A stretch of DNA of 64,000 nucleotides from Clostridium estertheticum (lineage in GTDB: Bacteria; Bacillota; Clostridia; Clostridiales; Clostridiaceae). The DNA is taken from the NCBI RefSeq assembly GCF_026650985.1, contig NZ_CP086239.1, positions 1,178,001 through 1,242,000 on the forward strand. Reading direction: 5' to 3'. The notes beneath the pieces are model-generated. The model was given only the letters and a program-made list of their open reading frames with translations. It did no database searches and was not told the DNA's origin. Positions 34,761 through 44,419 of the stretch are shown here, in pieces. Within the stretch, counting starts at the first letter, position 1; every line of letters starts with the position of its first letter. Made by a program: the position numbers and the translations under genes.

Positions 34761-35501
34761 AACACTGATTTTAGAGTAATAGTATAATTAGTATTTCTGA
34801 AGCTTATTTTATATCAGCACAAGCAAACCTATATATTGGGTATTGATTTACTTTAATAAGCGTGTATTGATATTTTGAATGTAACACAATACTAATATTA
34901 AAGACTCAGTAAAGATTATTTATATGTGCGACAAGAAGTGACTTCTTCTTTCGCTAAGTTAGTATGGAGATAGTACTCCATTGTTCCAGTGATAGGAATA
35001 TTCCCGTCTGAAACTGCATTACGAGCAATCGTTTTGTAGGTTGCATGAGGAAAAGCCTAATCAAAGTCTAATATCCATGACAATGTGGGCAAGGGAAAGA
35101 TTCATATGGTCTATGATTAAATATCGTTAAATCTAGCATTGGATGGGATATGCTTGCCAGTGTATTGTAGATAAGGAAGACGTTAGAATATAAGAACGTT
35201 TGATATCACCCATATATCTATCGGTATATTGATTAGACCTAACCGAATCGTAACTAACAGAAGTTAAACTTGTTAAGTCCTATAGAGTCCATCTATATGG
35301 TAGGTTGACCGTAAGGAATACACAATTCTCTAGAGGATAAAGGAACGTTGGAGAAAGCAAAAGCCACTAGGGCGTAAGCCTACAGGAATGAGAAATAACT
35401 GGGTGGACAGTATCAAGTGATACGCTCGAAAGAGTGCAGACTTCCAACTGGTGTACAACATGATTAAAGCGAAAAGGAACTTTTCCAAAAGGAGGCAAAA
35501 G

Positions 35502-38500
35502 ATGAGCAATGCTTTAGCAATAAAGTCCACATTGCCTAATGTTACGTCATGGAAGACAATTGATTGGACTTCTGTATCTGCGTATGTAGGAAAGTTACAA
35601 CAACGAATATATCATGCCGAAAGTCAAGGAAAGAATCGTAAGGTAAGGGAATTACAACGATTACTTGTGCAAAGCAAAGCAGCTTTACTATTATCAATTA
35701 GAAAGGTTACACAAATCAACAAAGGAAAGAAGACCGCAGGTGTTGACAAGTTCACTGCATTAACAGATGCAGAAAGATTAAAACTGTATCTACATATGAA
35801 AGAATATAGTATAAGTCAACACAAACCTAAGCCATCCTATAGAATCTATGTTAAGAAAAAGAATGGTAAACTTCGACCTTTGAGCATTCCTATAATAAAA
35901 GATAGAATTTGGCAAAACATGACTAAACTTGCATTAGAGCCACAATGGGAATATATATTTGAACCTACTTCCTATGGTTTCCGACCAGGAAGGGGTTGTC
36001 ATGACGCAATTGCAAGAATATTTACTTCCTTGGCTAGAAAGAAGAAAAGATGGATATTTGAAGGAGATTTCAAAGGATGTTTTGATAATTTAAGACATGA
36101 CTATATCATGGAACAAATAAGATACTTTCCTAACAAAGGTATCATAGAAAAATGGTTGAAATCTGGTTATATAGACAATAATGTTTTCAATGAAACAGAC
36201 AGAGGTGGGGGTCAAGGTTCTATCATTTCGCCATTACTAGCAAATATTGCGTTGCATGGAATGGAAGAATGCCTAGGTATAAAATACACAATGAGAAATG
36301 TTAAAGGTAGCAAATGCGCATCGAATATAACGGACTACTCTATGACTCGTTATGCAGATGACTGTGTGCCACGAAAGCGTGGTAAGCAACTCGTAAGAGT
36401 TGCTTAATATTGCTGTGCTATACAGATGATGGAGGAAGGCCCTTCGAAATCGCCATGCAGGTGGAGATTTCAAACTACCTTAAGGTGCTGTAATCAAAAG
36501 TTATGGTATTGAGCGTTAAGGAAAAGGCAGAGTTAATTTGTCAAGTATGTACTAAAGAGATGAACGAGCATGTGAACCACTTACGAAAATGTCGAAAGCG
36601 TAGAGATTTCATCAGAACCAGAGGGTAGTCGTTAATCTGGGATAAGTCTAGAGGAAACCTGTTTACTGTCTAGGCGGTGAACGGCATAAAGGTGGCATGA
36701 ATTTAGTACAGGCATTTGTACGGAACGTGGGAACCTACGGCTTGATGTTAAGAGAGTATTTCAAGCAGAAGAACTGTGAGAAAAGAGTATCAATGCAAGC
36801 ATAGGGGCAGATTGAGTCGTAGTAGTGAAGAAACTTCTGTAATGGAAGTGGAGCGAAGGACCTCGAGTTATTCAGTTTCAGAAATAGGTCAACTTTGAAA
36901 GGAGGAGGAGCTTATGATGGAAACAAAGCCGTTTAATATTTCTAAAAGAGCTGTAGTTACAGCTTACGAGAAGGTTAAGGCAAACAAGGGAACATATGGA
37001 GTTGATGGACAGTCAATTGAAGATTTTGAAAAGAATTTGAAAAACAATCTATATAAAATCTGGAATAGGATGTCATCAGGAAGTTATTTTCCTCAACCTG
37101 TAAAAGCAGTTGCAATTCCAAAGAAAAGTGGAGGAACTAGATTACTAGGGATACCAACTGTTGAAGATAGAATTGCACAAATGCTAGTTAAACTATACTT
37201 TGAACCAGAAGTAGAGCCTATGTTTTATGAGGATTCCTACGGATATAGACCTAATAAATCTGCAATACAAGCACTTGATGTTACAAGAAAAAGGTGTTGG
37301 AGGAAAGACTGGGTTCTTGAATTTGATATAAAGGGACTATTTGATAATATCAAACATGAAATTTTAATTAAAATGGTAAGGAAACACACAAATGAAGAAT
37401 GGATTATTCTTTATATTCAAAGGTGGTTAACTGCACCATTTCAGATGGAAAAAGGAGAACTAGTGCCAAGAATTTCTGGAACTCCGCAAGGGGGTGTCAT
37501 AAGTCCAGTACTTGCGAATCTGTTTTTACATTATGTGTTTGATGACTTTATAACAAAAGAATTCAAAACAATTCCGTGGGCTAGATACGCAGATGATGGA
37601 ATAGCACACTGTGTATCCCTAAAACAGGCTAAATATCTACAAAGACGGTTGCAAGAAAGGTTTGAAGAATACGGATTGCAACTGAACCTTGATAAAACAA
37701 AGATTGTATACTGTAAAGATGATGATAGAAACGGAGATTATCCAAATATATCATTTGACTTTTTAGGGTATACATTTAAGCCTAGAGGCGCAAAAAGTAA
37801 ATATGGAAAGTATTTTACAAGTTTCTTACCAGCGATAGCAGATAATGCAAAGAAAAGAATTAGGAAAGAGGTAAGAAGTTGGAGAGTACAGTTGAAGGTA
37901 GATAAAGACTTGTGGGATATATCAAGTATGTTTAATAAAAAGATACAGGGATGGATTAACTATTATACACATTTCTATAAAACAGAAATGTATGCAGTAT
38001 TAAGATATATCAATAATGCTTTAGTTAAATGGGTTCGAAGAAAGTATAAGAAACGAAAACACAGACGAAGAGCAGAATATTGGTTAGGAAGTATTGCAAA
38101 AAGAGATAGAAATTTGTTTGCACATTGGAAAATGGGAATATTACCAACCGCTGAATGATGGGAGCCGTATGAGCTGAGAGGTTCACGTACGGTTCTGAGA
38201 GAAGCTAAGGGTGAAGTTCCCTTGGTTTACTTACTTTGTAATCATGTGTAAAACAAAAGAACAGGCAGAATCAGTATACACCAAACTAGAAGGATATCTT
38301 GAGGAAAGAGGACTAGAATTAGAACCTACCAAAACAAGAGTTGTGGAAATTACGGAGGGTTTTGACTTCCTAGGATTCAATATACGGGTGTACCAAACCT
38401 CGCAAGGTGAAAAGTTATTTATCAAACCATCCAAAGAGACCATCAAGAAAAGTAAAAAGAAAATCACCTCCAAGGTCAAAGAATTGCATGGAGCTAATGT

Positions 38501-38906
38501 AGAGAAACTAATTCATGTGCTAAACCCAATATTAAGAGGAATCGCAAATTACTGGTCTCCAGTAGTAGCCAAGAAAGCATTTAACAACATGGATGCACAC
38601 AACTATCTTGTGACAACAATGTTCCTGTGCCGAATGCACAATAATAAAGGCAGAAAATGGATATTTGAAAGATACTATAGGACAGATTATAAAGGAAAAC
38701 ATAAAGATAGGTGGATTTTATCCTCACCTAATGAGGAAAAAGTACAACTTATTAAAATGTCATGGATTCCAATAAAAAGACACATAATGATTAGACATAA
38801 GGCTACGCCTTATGACAGTAACTTAAAAAACTATTTTGATAATAGAAAAAGCAAAAACAAAAATTTGACTGAAGGAAAAAAAGTATGCTTGAGCTGTATG
38901 TTTTGA
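35502..38906 (+). CDS. ltrA-like: Group II intron reverse transcriptase/maturase of the outer intron, split by the inner intron
   Basis: Two coding blocks, 35502-36363 and 38236-38906, total 1533 bases and join exactly in frame to 510 residues. The ATG at 35502 follows GGAGG. The first block carries RT0-RT5 (VNKGKKTAGVDK-type start as INKGKKTAGVDKFT, RPLSIPIIKDR, SYGFRPGRGCHDA, FEGDFKGCFDN, GGGQGSIISPLLANIALHGM) and ends at MTRYADD. The second resumes FVIMCKTKEQAE, FDFLGFNI and the maturase X domain (ILRGIANYWSPVVAKKAF). The C-terminal HNH region looks truncated, with the frame running into domain V. Until the inner intron is spliced out, translation would stop at 36404 after the RYADD motif. 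Confidence 0.85.
36914..38158 (+). CDS. ltrA-like: Group II intron reverse transcriptase/maturase of the inner intron
   Basis: A 414-residue protein with AAAGGAGGAGG upstream. RT domain intact: VKANKGTYGVDGQSIEDFEK, PVKAVAIPKKSGGTRLLGIP, DSYGYRPNKSAIQAL, VLEFDIKGLFDNIKHEIL, SGTPQGGVISPVLANLFLHY, catalytic RYADDGIAHC, LDKTKIVYC, FDFLGYTF. The maturase domain follows (FNKKIQGWINYYTHFYKTEM, YKKRKHRRRAEYWLGSIAKR). No HNH endonuclease, as in many short-form intron proteins (about 420 residues). It should aid splicing of the inner intron and reverse-splice it into new sites. A second domain type from the outer RT indicates the two introns belong to different lineages. Confidence 0.92.
   Translation: MMETKPFNISKRAVVTAYEKVKANKGTYGVDGQSIEDFEKNLKNNLYKIWNRMSSGSYFPQPVKAVAIPKKSGGTRLLGIPTVEDRIAQMLVKLYFEPEVEPMFYEDSYGYRPNKSAIQALDVTRKRCWRKDWVLEFDIKGLFDNIKHEILIKMVRKHTNEEWIILYIQRWLTAPFQMEKGELVPRISGTPQGGVISPVLANLFLHYVFDDFITKEFKTIPWARYADDGIAHCVSLKQAKYLQRRLQERFEEYGLQLNLDKTKIVYCKDDDRNGDYPNISFDFLGYTFKPRGAKSKYGKYFTSFLPAIADNAKKRIRKEVRSWRVQLKVDKDLWDISSMFNKKIQGWINYYTHFYKTEMYAVLRYINNALVKWVRRKYKKRKHRRRAEYWLGSIAKRDRNLFAHWKMGILPTAE
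38162..38195 (+). ncRNA. Domain V of the inner group II intron
   Basis: A 34-base hairpin: GAGCCGTATG opens, GTACGGTTC closes; catalytic AGC-like triad at the base and a GAGA-type loop. Confidence 0.85.
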
Positions 38907-38924
38907 AAGAGACACGTACAGTTC
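38891..38924 (+). ncRNA. Domain V of the outer group II intron
   Basis: A 34-base hairpin: GAGCTGTATG opens, GTACAGTTC closes, with a GAAA-type loop (TTTTGAAAGAG). Confidence 0.85.
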
Positions 38925-39012
38925 TTAGGCGAGAAAGGAGGAGTAATCCTCCCTACTTAGCCGACAATATTCAGACAAATAGTAATTTATATGAAAGAAA
39001 GGGATTAATTTT

Positions 39013-39746
39013 ATGCAAATACTAAGTCTTAACACAAATGGCTTTTCTGGTAGTTTTAAAAAAAATAGCAAAGTATTTACAAATTGTTACATGGCAAAAA
39101 AATATTAGAAAAAATATTTGATAAAGCACATCCAGAGATAATTGTACTTTCAGAATTTGATGTGCATTCACCCGCAGGAGCCTATGTAATAATATATTTA
39201 TGCAGCGAAAAAGGTTATTATTTGGTATATCCTAATGAGTGTGAAAATATAAGTAAAAAGTGTACGTCTATAGTATTGATGTTCATAAAGAGGGAAATAG
39301 TATCGAAAAAGAGTTCAGGTCTTCTGCTAAAATGGAATGAAATACTATATAATGATTATAGAATTATTGGAGTTCATATTCCGGATAGTGTATATGAAAA
39401 AGACAGAGCAATTAATTATTGGGAAGATGTTTTGATTCATTACGAAAAGTGTAAAGATGAAAAGGTAGTATATATAGGTGATATGAATGTTTATACTGAC
39501 GGGACTCCGGCGAAGGAAAAACTAAATAAATTGATTGAAGAAAAAGGGGCAAAGGATGCATGGATAGAGAAGAAAGGAACAAATTACGATATCGAAAAAA
39601 GATATACATTCAGATACAAAACCAGAATTGATTATGCAATAATGTCACAAACTGCATTAGAGAATTTAAATTATATAGAAAATATGCAGGAATTTTTTTA
39701 AGAAGAATTGTCGGATCATTCGGCAATTTTAATTGACTTAAAATAG
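39013..39746 (+). pseudogene. Endonuclease/exonuclease/phosphatase (EEP) family gene, two frameshifts
   Basis: From ATG 39013 the frame reads MQILSLNTNGFSGSFKKNSK, the first strand of the EEP fold with the metal-binding Asn. It shifts near 39100 at an A run, continues HPEIIVLSEFD (the catalytic Glu in a LSE motif), GDMNVY with the Asp/Asn pair, DYAIMS, shifts again near 39695 in a T run, and ends SDHSAILIDLK with the catalytic Asp-His. All catalytic motifs are present but in three frames. Both shifts are in homopolymers, so they are recent or could be sequencing errors. The outer group II intron ends just upstream of this gene. Confidence 0.75.
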
Positions 39747-39782
39747 ATTTACAAATTCCAATTTGCAGGAGGGGATATAAAG

Positions 39783-40307
39783 ATGAATAAGTTATATTTT
39801 AATGTTGGTGATACAAATTTTTTAGCGCTTGTAAATAAAGATACTTATAATTCATTTGTGGATGAAGATTGGGAATTACCGATGTTAAACGAACATTGGG
39901 ATAAAGAAGCAAAACAAGGGAACATTTTAGTATTTGGAATGACGGAGGAGGGAATAGAGGCTGATTGGACTATAGGAATAGAATATGAGGAAAGTAATAT
40001 AGAGAAATTCTACAAGAGAACAATTGGGTATATAAAAGTTACAAAAGGTACATTAAATTTTGTTGAATACACATGTTTGACAATGGCAGCACAATTTGAA
40101 GATAATAAAGTTCCAGATGAATATTGTGAGCCATTTAGTATAGAAATTGAAAATGGATTATATAAAGTTGAAGTAGTTCAATATTCCAATGTTGATTCGG
40201 AAGAACACATTGGAAATGAGGAAATAGATATCCAATTTAATTTTATCAAGCAGAAAGATGAAAATGTTTTAGAGAATAATAATGGATTGTATTGGTTTGA
40301 GGTATAA
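39783..40307 (+). CDS. Uncharacterised acidic 174-residue protein
   Basis: Intact gene with GGAGGGG upstream. The protein is acidic and appears beta-rich (MNKLYFNVGDTNFLALVNKD; ILVFGMTEEGIEADWTIGIE; GLYKVEVVQYSN), without membrane segments or known catalytic motifs. The style is like small immunity or phage-accessory proteins, but I do not recognise the family. It follows the broken EEP nuclease gene by 36 bases and may have shared its transcript. Confidence 0.55.
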   Translation: MNKLYFNVGDTNFLALVNKDTYNSFVDEDWELPMLNEHWDKEAKQGNILVFGMTEEGIEADWTIGIEYEESNIEKFYKRTIGYIKVTKGTLNFVEYTCLTMAAQFEDNKVPDEYCEPFSIEIENGLYKVEVVQYSNVDSEEHIGNEEIDIQFNFIKQKDENVLENNNGLYWFEV

Positions 40308-40389
40308 GTTAAACTTCAATTTAAAGTTAAGCATTATAAATAGTAATTTGTGGTATAGCTTATTTATAGAAGGTGAGATAAGGATAAAT

Positions 40390-40626
40390 ATGAATGAAAA
40401 TAACATAGCTTAGATGGAAATTGAGAAATTCAATGAAAATATTAAGAGTTTTATTGAAACAAGCAAGGCATATTCTAAAAAAAATGTTCAGATCAAAGGA
40501 ATTGAACAGGATCAAAAGATGAAGAATTGCTTGAATGAGATCTGTGGATATCAGAAAGATACAAGCTATTTACAAGTAGAAGTGTCTATGGAAATACCCA
40601 AAGAGATATTAAAAGAGTATGTGTGA
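40390..40626 (+). pseudogene. Small unidentified gene with in-frame TAG near its start
   Basis: ATG 40390 gives MNENNIA then TAG (40411-40413) followed at once by ATG 40414 and 70 residues (MEIEKFNENIKSFIETSKAY ... KEILKEYV). A CAG-to-TAG change would explain it. The ATG at 40414 lacks a good ribosome binding site. Function unknown. Confidence 0.35.
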
Positions 40627-40631
40627 TATTT

Positions 40632-40978
40632 TCAAGAGCGATTGCAAGAGGGACGACATGTAACATCATTTAACAATATATTTCCAAAGTAAGCCAGACT
40701 ATTATAAAAGCTATCTGCCAACACTCCAGATATTATAATTGCAAGTGTCATCCAGGGACCGAATATAACCATAAGTAAACCAAACACAAGATTAATCATT
40801 GATAATGTTCCAAAACGCGGATAACTAACAAGCATCAGGACCATTACGAGAGTTAGATAGGGACTCATAACGTTAAATTTATTACCTGGTATTGAGACTT
40901 TGAGGTGAAAGTAAGTATATATCCGCCTACCATCATAAGTGCAATAAAAATAGCGAAAGTTGTTATTTTTTTATGCAA
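40632..40978 (-). pseudogene. MptD/Trep_Strep-type ECF transporter S component, frameshifted and truncated
   Basis: From TTG 40978 the minus strand reads HKKITTFAIFIALMMVGGYI then LTFTSK; after a one-base shift near 40890 it continues VSIPGNKFNVMSPYLTLVMV, LMLVSYPRFGTLSMINLVFG, GPWMTLAIIISGVLADSFYN. The pattern (first helix, V..YP.FGT, G.W......ISG.LAD) matches the roughly 190-residue S components of ECF vitamin/pterin-type transporters. The last third is missing. Dead gene. Confidence 0.5.
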
Positions 40979-41281
40979 TTTTATCTGATTGTGTATTCAA
41001 TGCGCATTTCTATTATCGCAGAGTATTAGTAGTTAATACTCTATTTCTTGTTTATGAAATCCTAGGAAATTGACTAGATTTTGTGTAATATAAATTAGAA
41101 TTATTAAAAGATGTAATTTTTTCTCCATTGTTAATGTTATAATACTTATTGAAAAAGTTTAGAATGTAAGGGTAGTTATGTTTAGTGTATAAAGAAAAAC
41201 TATGCGCATGTACATAACTGAAAGTAAATTTCCACATAATATTTTCTATGGTATTCCATAGGTTAACAGGAGGATAAAATT

Positions 41282-43240
41282 TTGTATAAGAAAATAGGGC
41301 ACACCTTTGATTATAAAACAAAAAAAGAGTTTTCAAGTAAGTTGATGGATTGGATTGGCGATGTTTTTTACGATATTCTTCCGAAACACGGATATGAGAT
41401 ACGTGATGAACAAATATATACTGCGTTTCAGCTTGCTGATGCAGTTTGTAATAAAAAAATTCATCTGGCTGAGGCTGAAGTCGGTACCGGAAAGACATTC
41501 GCCTACTTACTCACTGCAATTGCCTACGCTGGTTTTAGCGGAAAACCTGTTGTAATTGCATGTGCCTCAACAGCACTTCAGGAACAGTTGGCAGGGCCAA
41601 AGGGAGATATTCAAACACTTTCCCGAATACTGGGATTAGAAATAGATGCGCCAATGGCAAAGGATCCTCATCAGTATGTTTGTGATGAGAGAGTTAGTGG
41701 AATAGGGGGAGTGTTTGGCGATGCAACAGCCTCTGATGAGATTAATCAATGGTTAGCCAGGACTACAAAAGGTGAACGCTCAGAAATGCCGCATATATCC
41801 GATAGTGTATGGAGACAGATTGGATGGGATGAGACTATGCCCTGTGATGCCTGTACCAGAAGAGGCTTTTGTAAGCTTGTTAAGGTAAGGGAACATTACA
41901 GATCTTCCAAGGATTTAATTATCGCTGATCATAGTATCTTTTTTCAGGACCTGTGGACAAGGGATGAAAGAATTGCAGACGGTAAAATGCCTATGCTTCC
42001 AGATTACTCGCTGGTGATTTTTGATGAAGGCCATAAAGTCATACTGCCGGCAGCCATGGGTGCTGGAAGACAAATTCACAAAGAGGATATTGATAATATT
42101 ATCCTTTCGATAGAGGAAATCCAGGGAGCAAGAACTTCACTGGTTGTAAGTGTAATTGCCTTGGGGCAGGCCACTTCTAACTTTTTTGAAAAACTTAATC
42201 AAAACGTGATAGATGATGAGCAATCAGAGCGTCTGGCGGTTCGCACCGATGATATACTTCTGAAAGCAGCTGATACTTTTCATAAGGCGCTAGATCGGTT
42301 GCTCTTAGAGATACAAATTGAGGAAGAACTATACATAAACGAGCTACCGGAAAGCACGTTACATACCTTTGAAATTCAAATAGAACTATCAATTACAGCC
42401 TTAGCTAGGTTTGGTAGGAATAAAGGTAAAGAGGTTATTACTTGGATAGATAGGGCAGACGGCAGTTTTTGGGTAGTTCCTCGGAATTTGAGCAATATGC
42501 TAGATAAACATTTATTTTTGAAAAAATTGCCTGTGGTGTTTACTTCAGGAACTTTAAGTGATGAGGGTGATTTTAGTTACCTTATGAGGACTCTGGGTTT
42601 AAAGGATCCAGCAATATCAACGGTTGGAAGTCCCTTTGATATTGAGGACCAGGTGGTGGTTTATTTACAACAGCCATCCTTTGAGGAGACTGACAGTGCC
42701 AAGTTTTCACGCAAAATTAAACAATTATTATGTTTGCTGAAAGAAAATGGAGGAAGAGCGCTGATACTTGTTAACTCTTTGAAGGAAGTTAGGAAAATAA
42801 GAAAAGAAATTAGTGGTTATGAGCTACCTTTTGAAGTTTTATGGGAGGATAAAGGTGAGCGCGGATATCTTGTCCAAAAGTTTCGTGCGGAAGTTACATC
42901 TGTATTAGTAGGTTCTACCTTTTGGGAGGGAATTGATGTGCCCGGGGAGTCTTTATCTCTCGTTGTAGTTTGGCAGCTTCCCTTTCCTTCAATAGACCCT
43001 TTGATTGAAATGAGGCGCAAAGATGCAGAAGAAGAGGGGATGAATCCACTTATAACCGTTGATTACCCTGAAATGGGATTGAAGTTAAGACAAGGTTGTG
43101 GCAGATTAATTAGAACAAAGGATGACCGTGGAGCAATAGCTGTCATGGATCAAGTAATAGGAACCCCATGGGAAAAGGTGGTTATGAGAGCTCTACCTAG
43201 AGGAGTGAAAATCAAAACTTTGGAACATAGGGAGATTTAA
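41282..43240 (+). CDS. DinG/XPD-type Fe-S DNA helicase
   Basis: A 652-residue superfamily-2 helicase starting at TTG 41282, eight bases after AGGAGG. Walker A EVGTGKT 66-72; four cysteines (134, 188, 191, 197) placed between motifs I and II as the 4Fe-4S ligands of the DinG/XPD family; motif II DEGH 248-251; C-terminal motifs GGRALILVNSLKEVRKI, LVGSTFWEGIDVPGESL and RQGCGRLIRTKDDRGAI. It lacks the exonuclease domain of the fused Firmicutes DinG. Such enzymes unwind DNA 5'-3' during repair, and relatives act in defence or plasmid systems. Base composition is visibly richer in G+C than its neighbours, suggesting separate acquisition. Confidence 0.88.
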   Translation: MYKKIGHTFDYKTKKEFSSKLMDWIGDVFYDILPKHGYEIRDEQIYTAFQLADAVCNKKIHLAEAEVGTGKTFAYLLTAIAYAGFSGKPVVIACASTALQEQLAGPKGDIQTLSRILGLEIDAPMAKDPHQYVCDERVSGIGGVFGDATASDEINQWLARTTKGERSEMPHISDSVWRQIGWDETMPCDACTRRGFCKLVKVREHYRSSKDLIIADHSIFFQDLWTRDERIADGKMPMLPDYSLVIFDEGHKVILPAAMGAGRQIHKEDIDNIILSIEEIQGARTSLVVSVIALGQATSNFFEKLNQNVIDDEQSERLAVRTDDILLKAADTFHKALDRLLLEIQIEEELYINELPESTLHTFEIQIELSITALARFGRNKGKEVITWIDRADGSFWVVPRNLSNMLDKHLFLKKLPVVFTSGTLSDEGDFSYLMRTLGLKDPAISTVGSPFDIEDQVVVYLQQPSFEETDSAKFSRKIKQLLCLLKENGGRALILVNSLKEVRKIRKEISGYELPFEVLWEDKGERGYLVQKFRAEVTSVLVGSTFWEGIDVPGESLSLVVVWQLPFPSIDPLIEMRRKDAEEEGMNPLITVDYPEMGLKLRQGCGRLIRTKDDRGAIAVMDQVIGTPWEKVVMRALPRGVKIKTLEHREI

Positions 43241-43575
43241 AATACCACACTTAAAGAAACTTTTTAATATATAAGGCTTCAAGAATTTTTTCAGGAGGAG
43301 GTCCTGGATGTGGAAAGGGTCAAGGTATAGGTACTTCAGCAAATAAGCCAATGGTATTAAAAGTGTCATTGGTTTATGTTATAATTTTTTTGAGTTAAGG
43401 ATGTGTATTAAGTGAAGTAATTACTAGCCTAGAGGTCATTGAGAACCATGTGAGCTTGATAAGTGAGGTTTTGCTCTGATCATTAATTAATAATGATTAA
43501 GGCTGTTATTTAGAAGCATAGTATATACTTGATTTGGAGAGAAATAGGTATTAAAAAAAGAAGGAGAGCGAAAAA
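43241..43575. other. Intergenic, with a candidate hairpin
   Basis: AAGCCAATG (43345-43353) and CATTGGTTT (43367-43375) can pair, followed some bases later by a T run; a possible weak terminator for the helicase gene. One frame here reads SGGGPGCGKGQGIGTSANKP without a start. Nothing else found. Confidence 0.35.
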
Positions 43576-43836
43576 ATGGAACAGTTTTTTAAAGCAATAG
43601 ATGAAAAGATAAGAAAGTCAGGATATCCTGGAGAAGTCAGTGGCGAAGAAATCTACGCTGAAATAAGTGATGAGGCCGAGGATCAAGAAGAAGGAAGTTA
43701 CTTATTCATGAAGAAGCAAAATGATGATATCATGTTCGAATACAGAGTGGATATTTTAGAGGACAATATTAATTTAGCAACCCTTACGATACATACACCA
43801 GAGAGAAAGTACTTTATTGATTTTGATGCTGAATAG
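43576..43836 (+). CDS. Small acidic protein of unknown function
   Basis: An 86-residue protein, strong ribosome binding site AAGGAG. Acidic with the plan MEQFFKAIDEKIRKSGYPGE, EEIYAEISDEAEDQEEG, then a beta hairpin (YLFMKKQNDDIMFEYRVDI, NLATLTIHTPERKYFIDFD). It looks like a compact alpha/beta protein seen in clostridia. No function known to me. Confidence 0.6.
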   Translation: MEQFFKAIDEKIRKSGYPGEVSGEEIYAEISDEAEDQEEGSYLFMKKQNDDIMFEYRVDILEDNINLATLTIHTPERKYFIDFDAE

Positions 43837-44419
43837 ATAGACGTATTGGGGATGAAGATGACAACTATATGCATTGCATAATGAGATAAGATTTTATATT
43901 TATTAATTATAAATCATCAAGGCTTTGTGGACAGGCTAATTTAGCTATATTATACACTTTTTATGAGGGGTAAAAGAATGAAAAACGACTTACGTTATAT
44001 ATTAAAAAAATTGATGATATAAAAAAGCATTTTCATATTTTTGATATTCGCTGGGAATAAAAAATAGATACATTTATTAACTCTGTAACTACTAAAAAGG
44101 TGTTAAAATAGATTTGAGTGAAAATGAACAAGTTCTTTTGTAGGTTACATATACAAATTTATATACTAATGAAAAGATGAATATTTTGATTGTACTTTCT
44201 AATTATCCATATAACCATTAGGCTAATAATGGGAAGCTGAAAAAATGTGAAACACTTTATAGGTGTAGTGGATATCAGAGATATCTGAAGACATTTCTTA
44301 GTTAAAGAGTTATGTCAAACTTATAATAAGAAATGTTATAAGTTTTTAAAAACAATATTTAATGATATTATATTCCTAAACAATAAAATTTAATTGTTAA
44401 CCAGATTAGGGGGTGCATT
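43837..44419. other. Decayed coding sequence, unidentified
   Basis: Segments such as MKNDLRYILKK (43,978), KKHFHIFDIRWE, DTFINSVTTKKVLK and SENEQVLL appear in shifting frames with many stops, indicating the ruin of one gene. The family is not recognisable. The GGGGG ribosome binding site for the next gene ends the stretch. Confidence 0.35.

Larger units (their letters stand above)
36364..38235 (+). mobile_element. Inner group II intron inside the outer intron's RT gene
   Basis: Begins GTGTG (36364) followed by the stem CCACG-AAAG-CGTGG and GUAAG-like sequence typical of domain I; has its own reverse transcriptase, a 34-base domain V (38162-38195, GAGCCGTATG ... GTACGGTTC) and a domain VI stem (CTAAGGG / CCCTTGG). 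AGTCGT at 36815-36820 can pair with the 5' exon end ATGACT with one G-U (EBS1-IBS1 candidate). The 3' junction is certain to within about one base; 38235 is the value that restores YADDFVIM in frame. Confidence 0.85.
34926..38965 (+). mobile_element. Outer group II intron (interrupted by an inner intron)
   Basis: The 5' end GTGCG (34926-34930) matches the GUGYG consensus. The intron carries its own reverse transcriptase and a 34-base domain V (38891-38924) followed by a domain VI-like stem (GGAGG/CCTCC) ending CCGAC at 38965. ATATAAG at 35188-35194 can pair, with one G-U, with the last bases of the 5' exon (TTTATAT), fitting an EBS1-IBS1 contact. Excluding the inner intron it is about 2.17 kb. 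It lies in non-coding DNA between a short fragment and a broken EEP nuclease gene. Confidence 0.85.

Noticed and set aside
34900-38980. A TATAAT-like hexamer is formed across the outer intron's exon junction, suggesting a disrupted promoter for the EEP gene.
   Set aside because: No matching -35 element at the right distance, and AT-rich DNA forms such hexamers often.
43263-43360. Glycine-rich frame SGGGPGCGKGQGIGTSANKP after the helicase gene, like a short secreted or leader peptide.
   Set aside because: No start codon or ribosome binding site in frame, and a stop lies close upstream.
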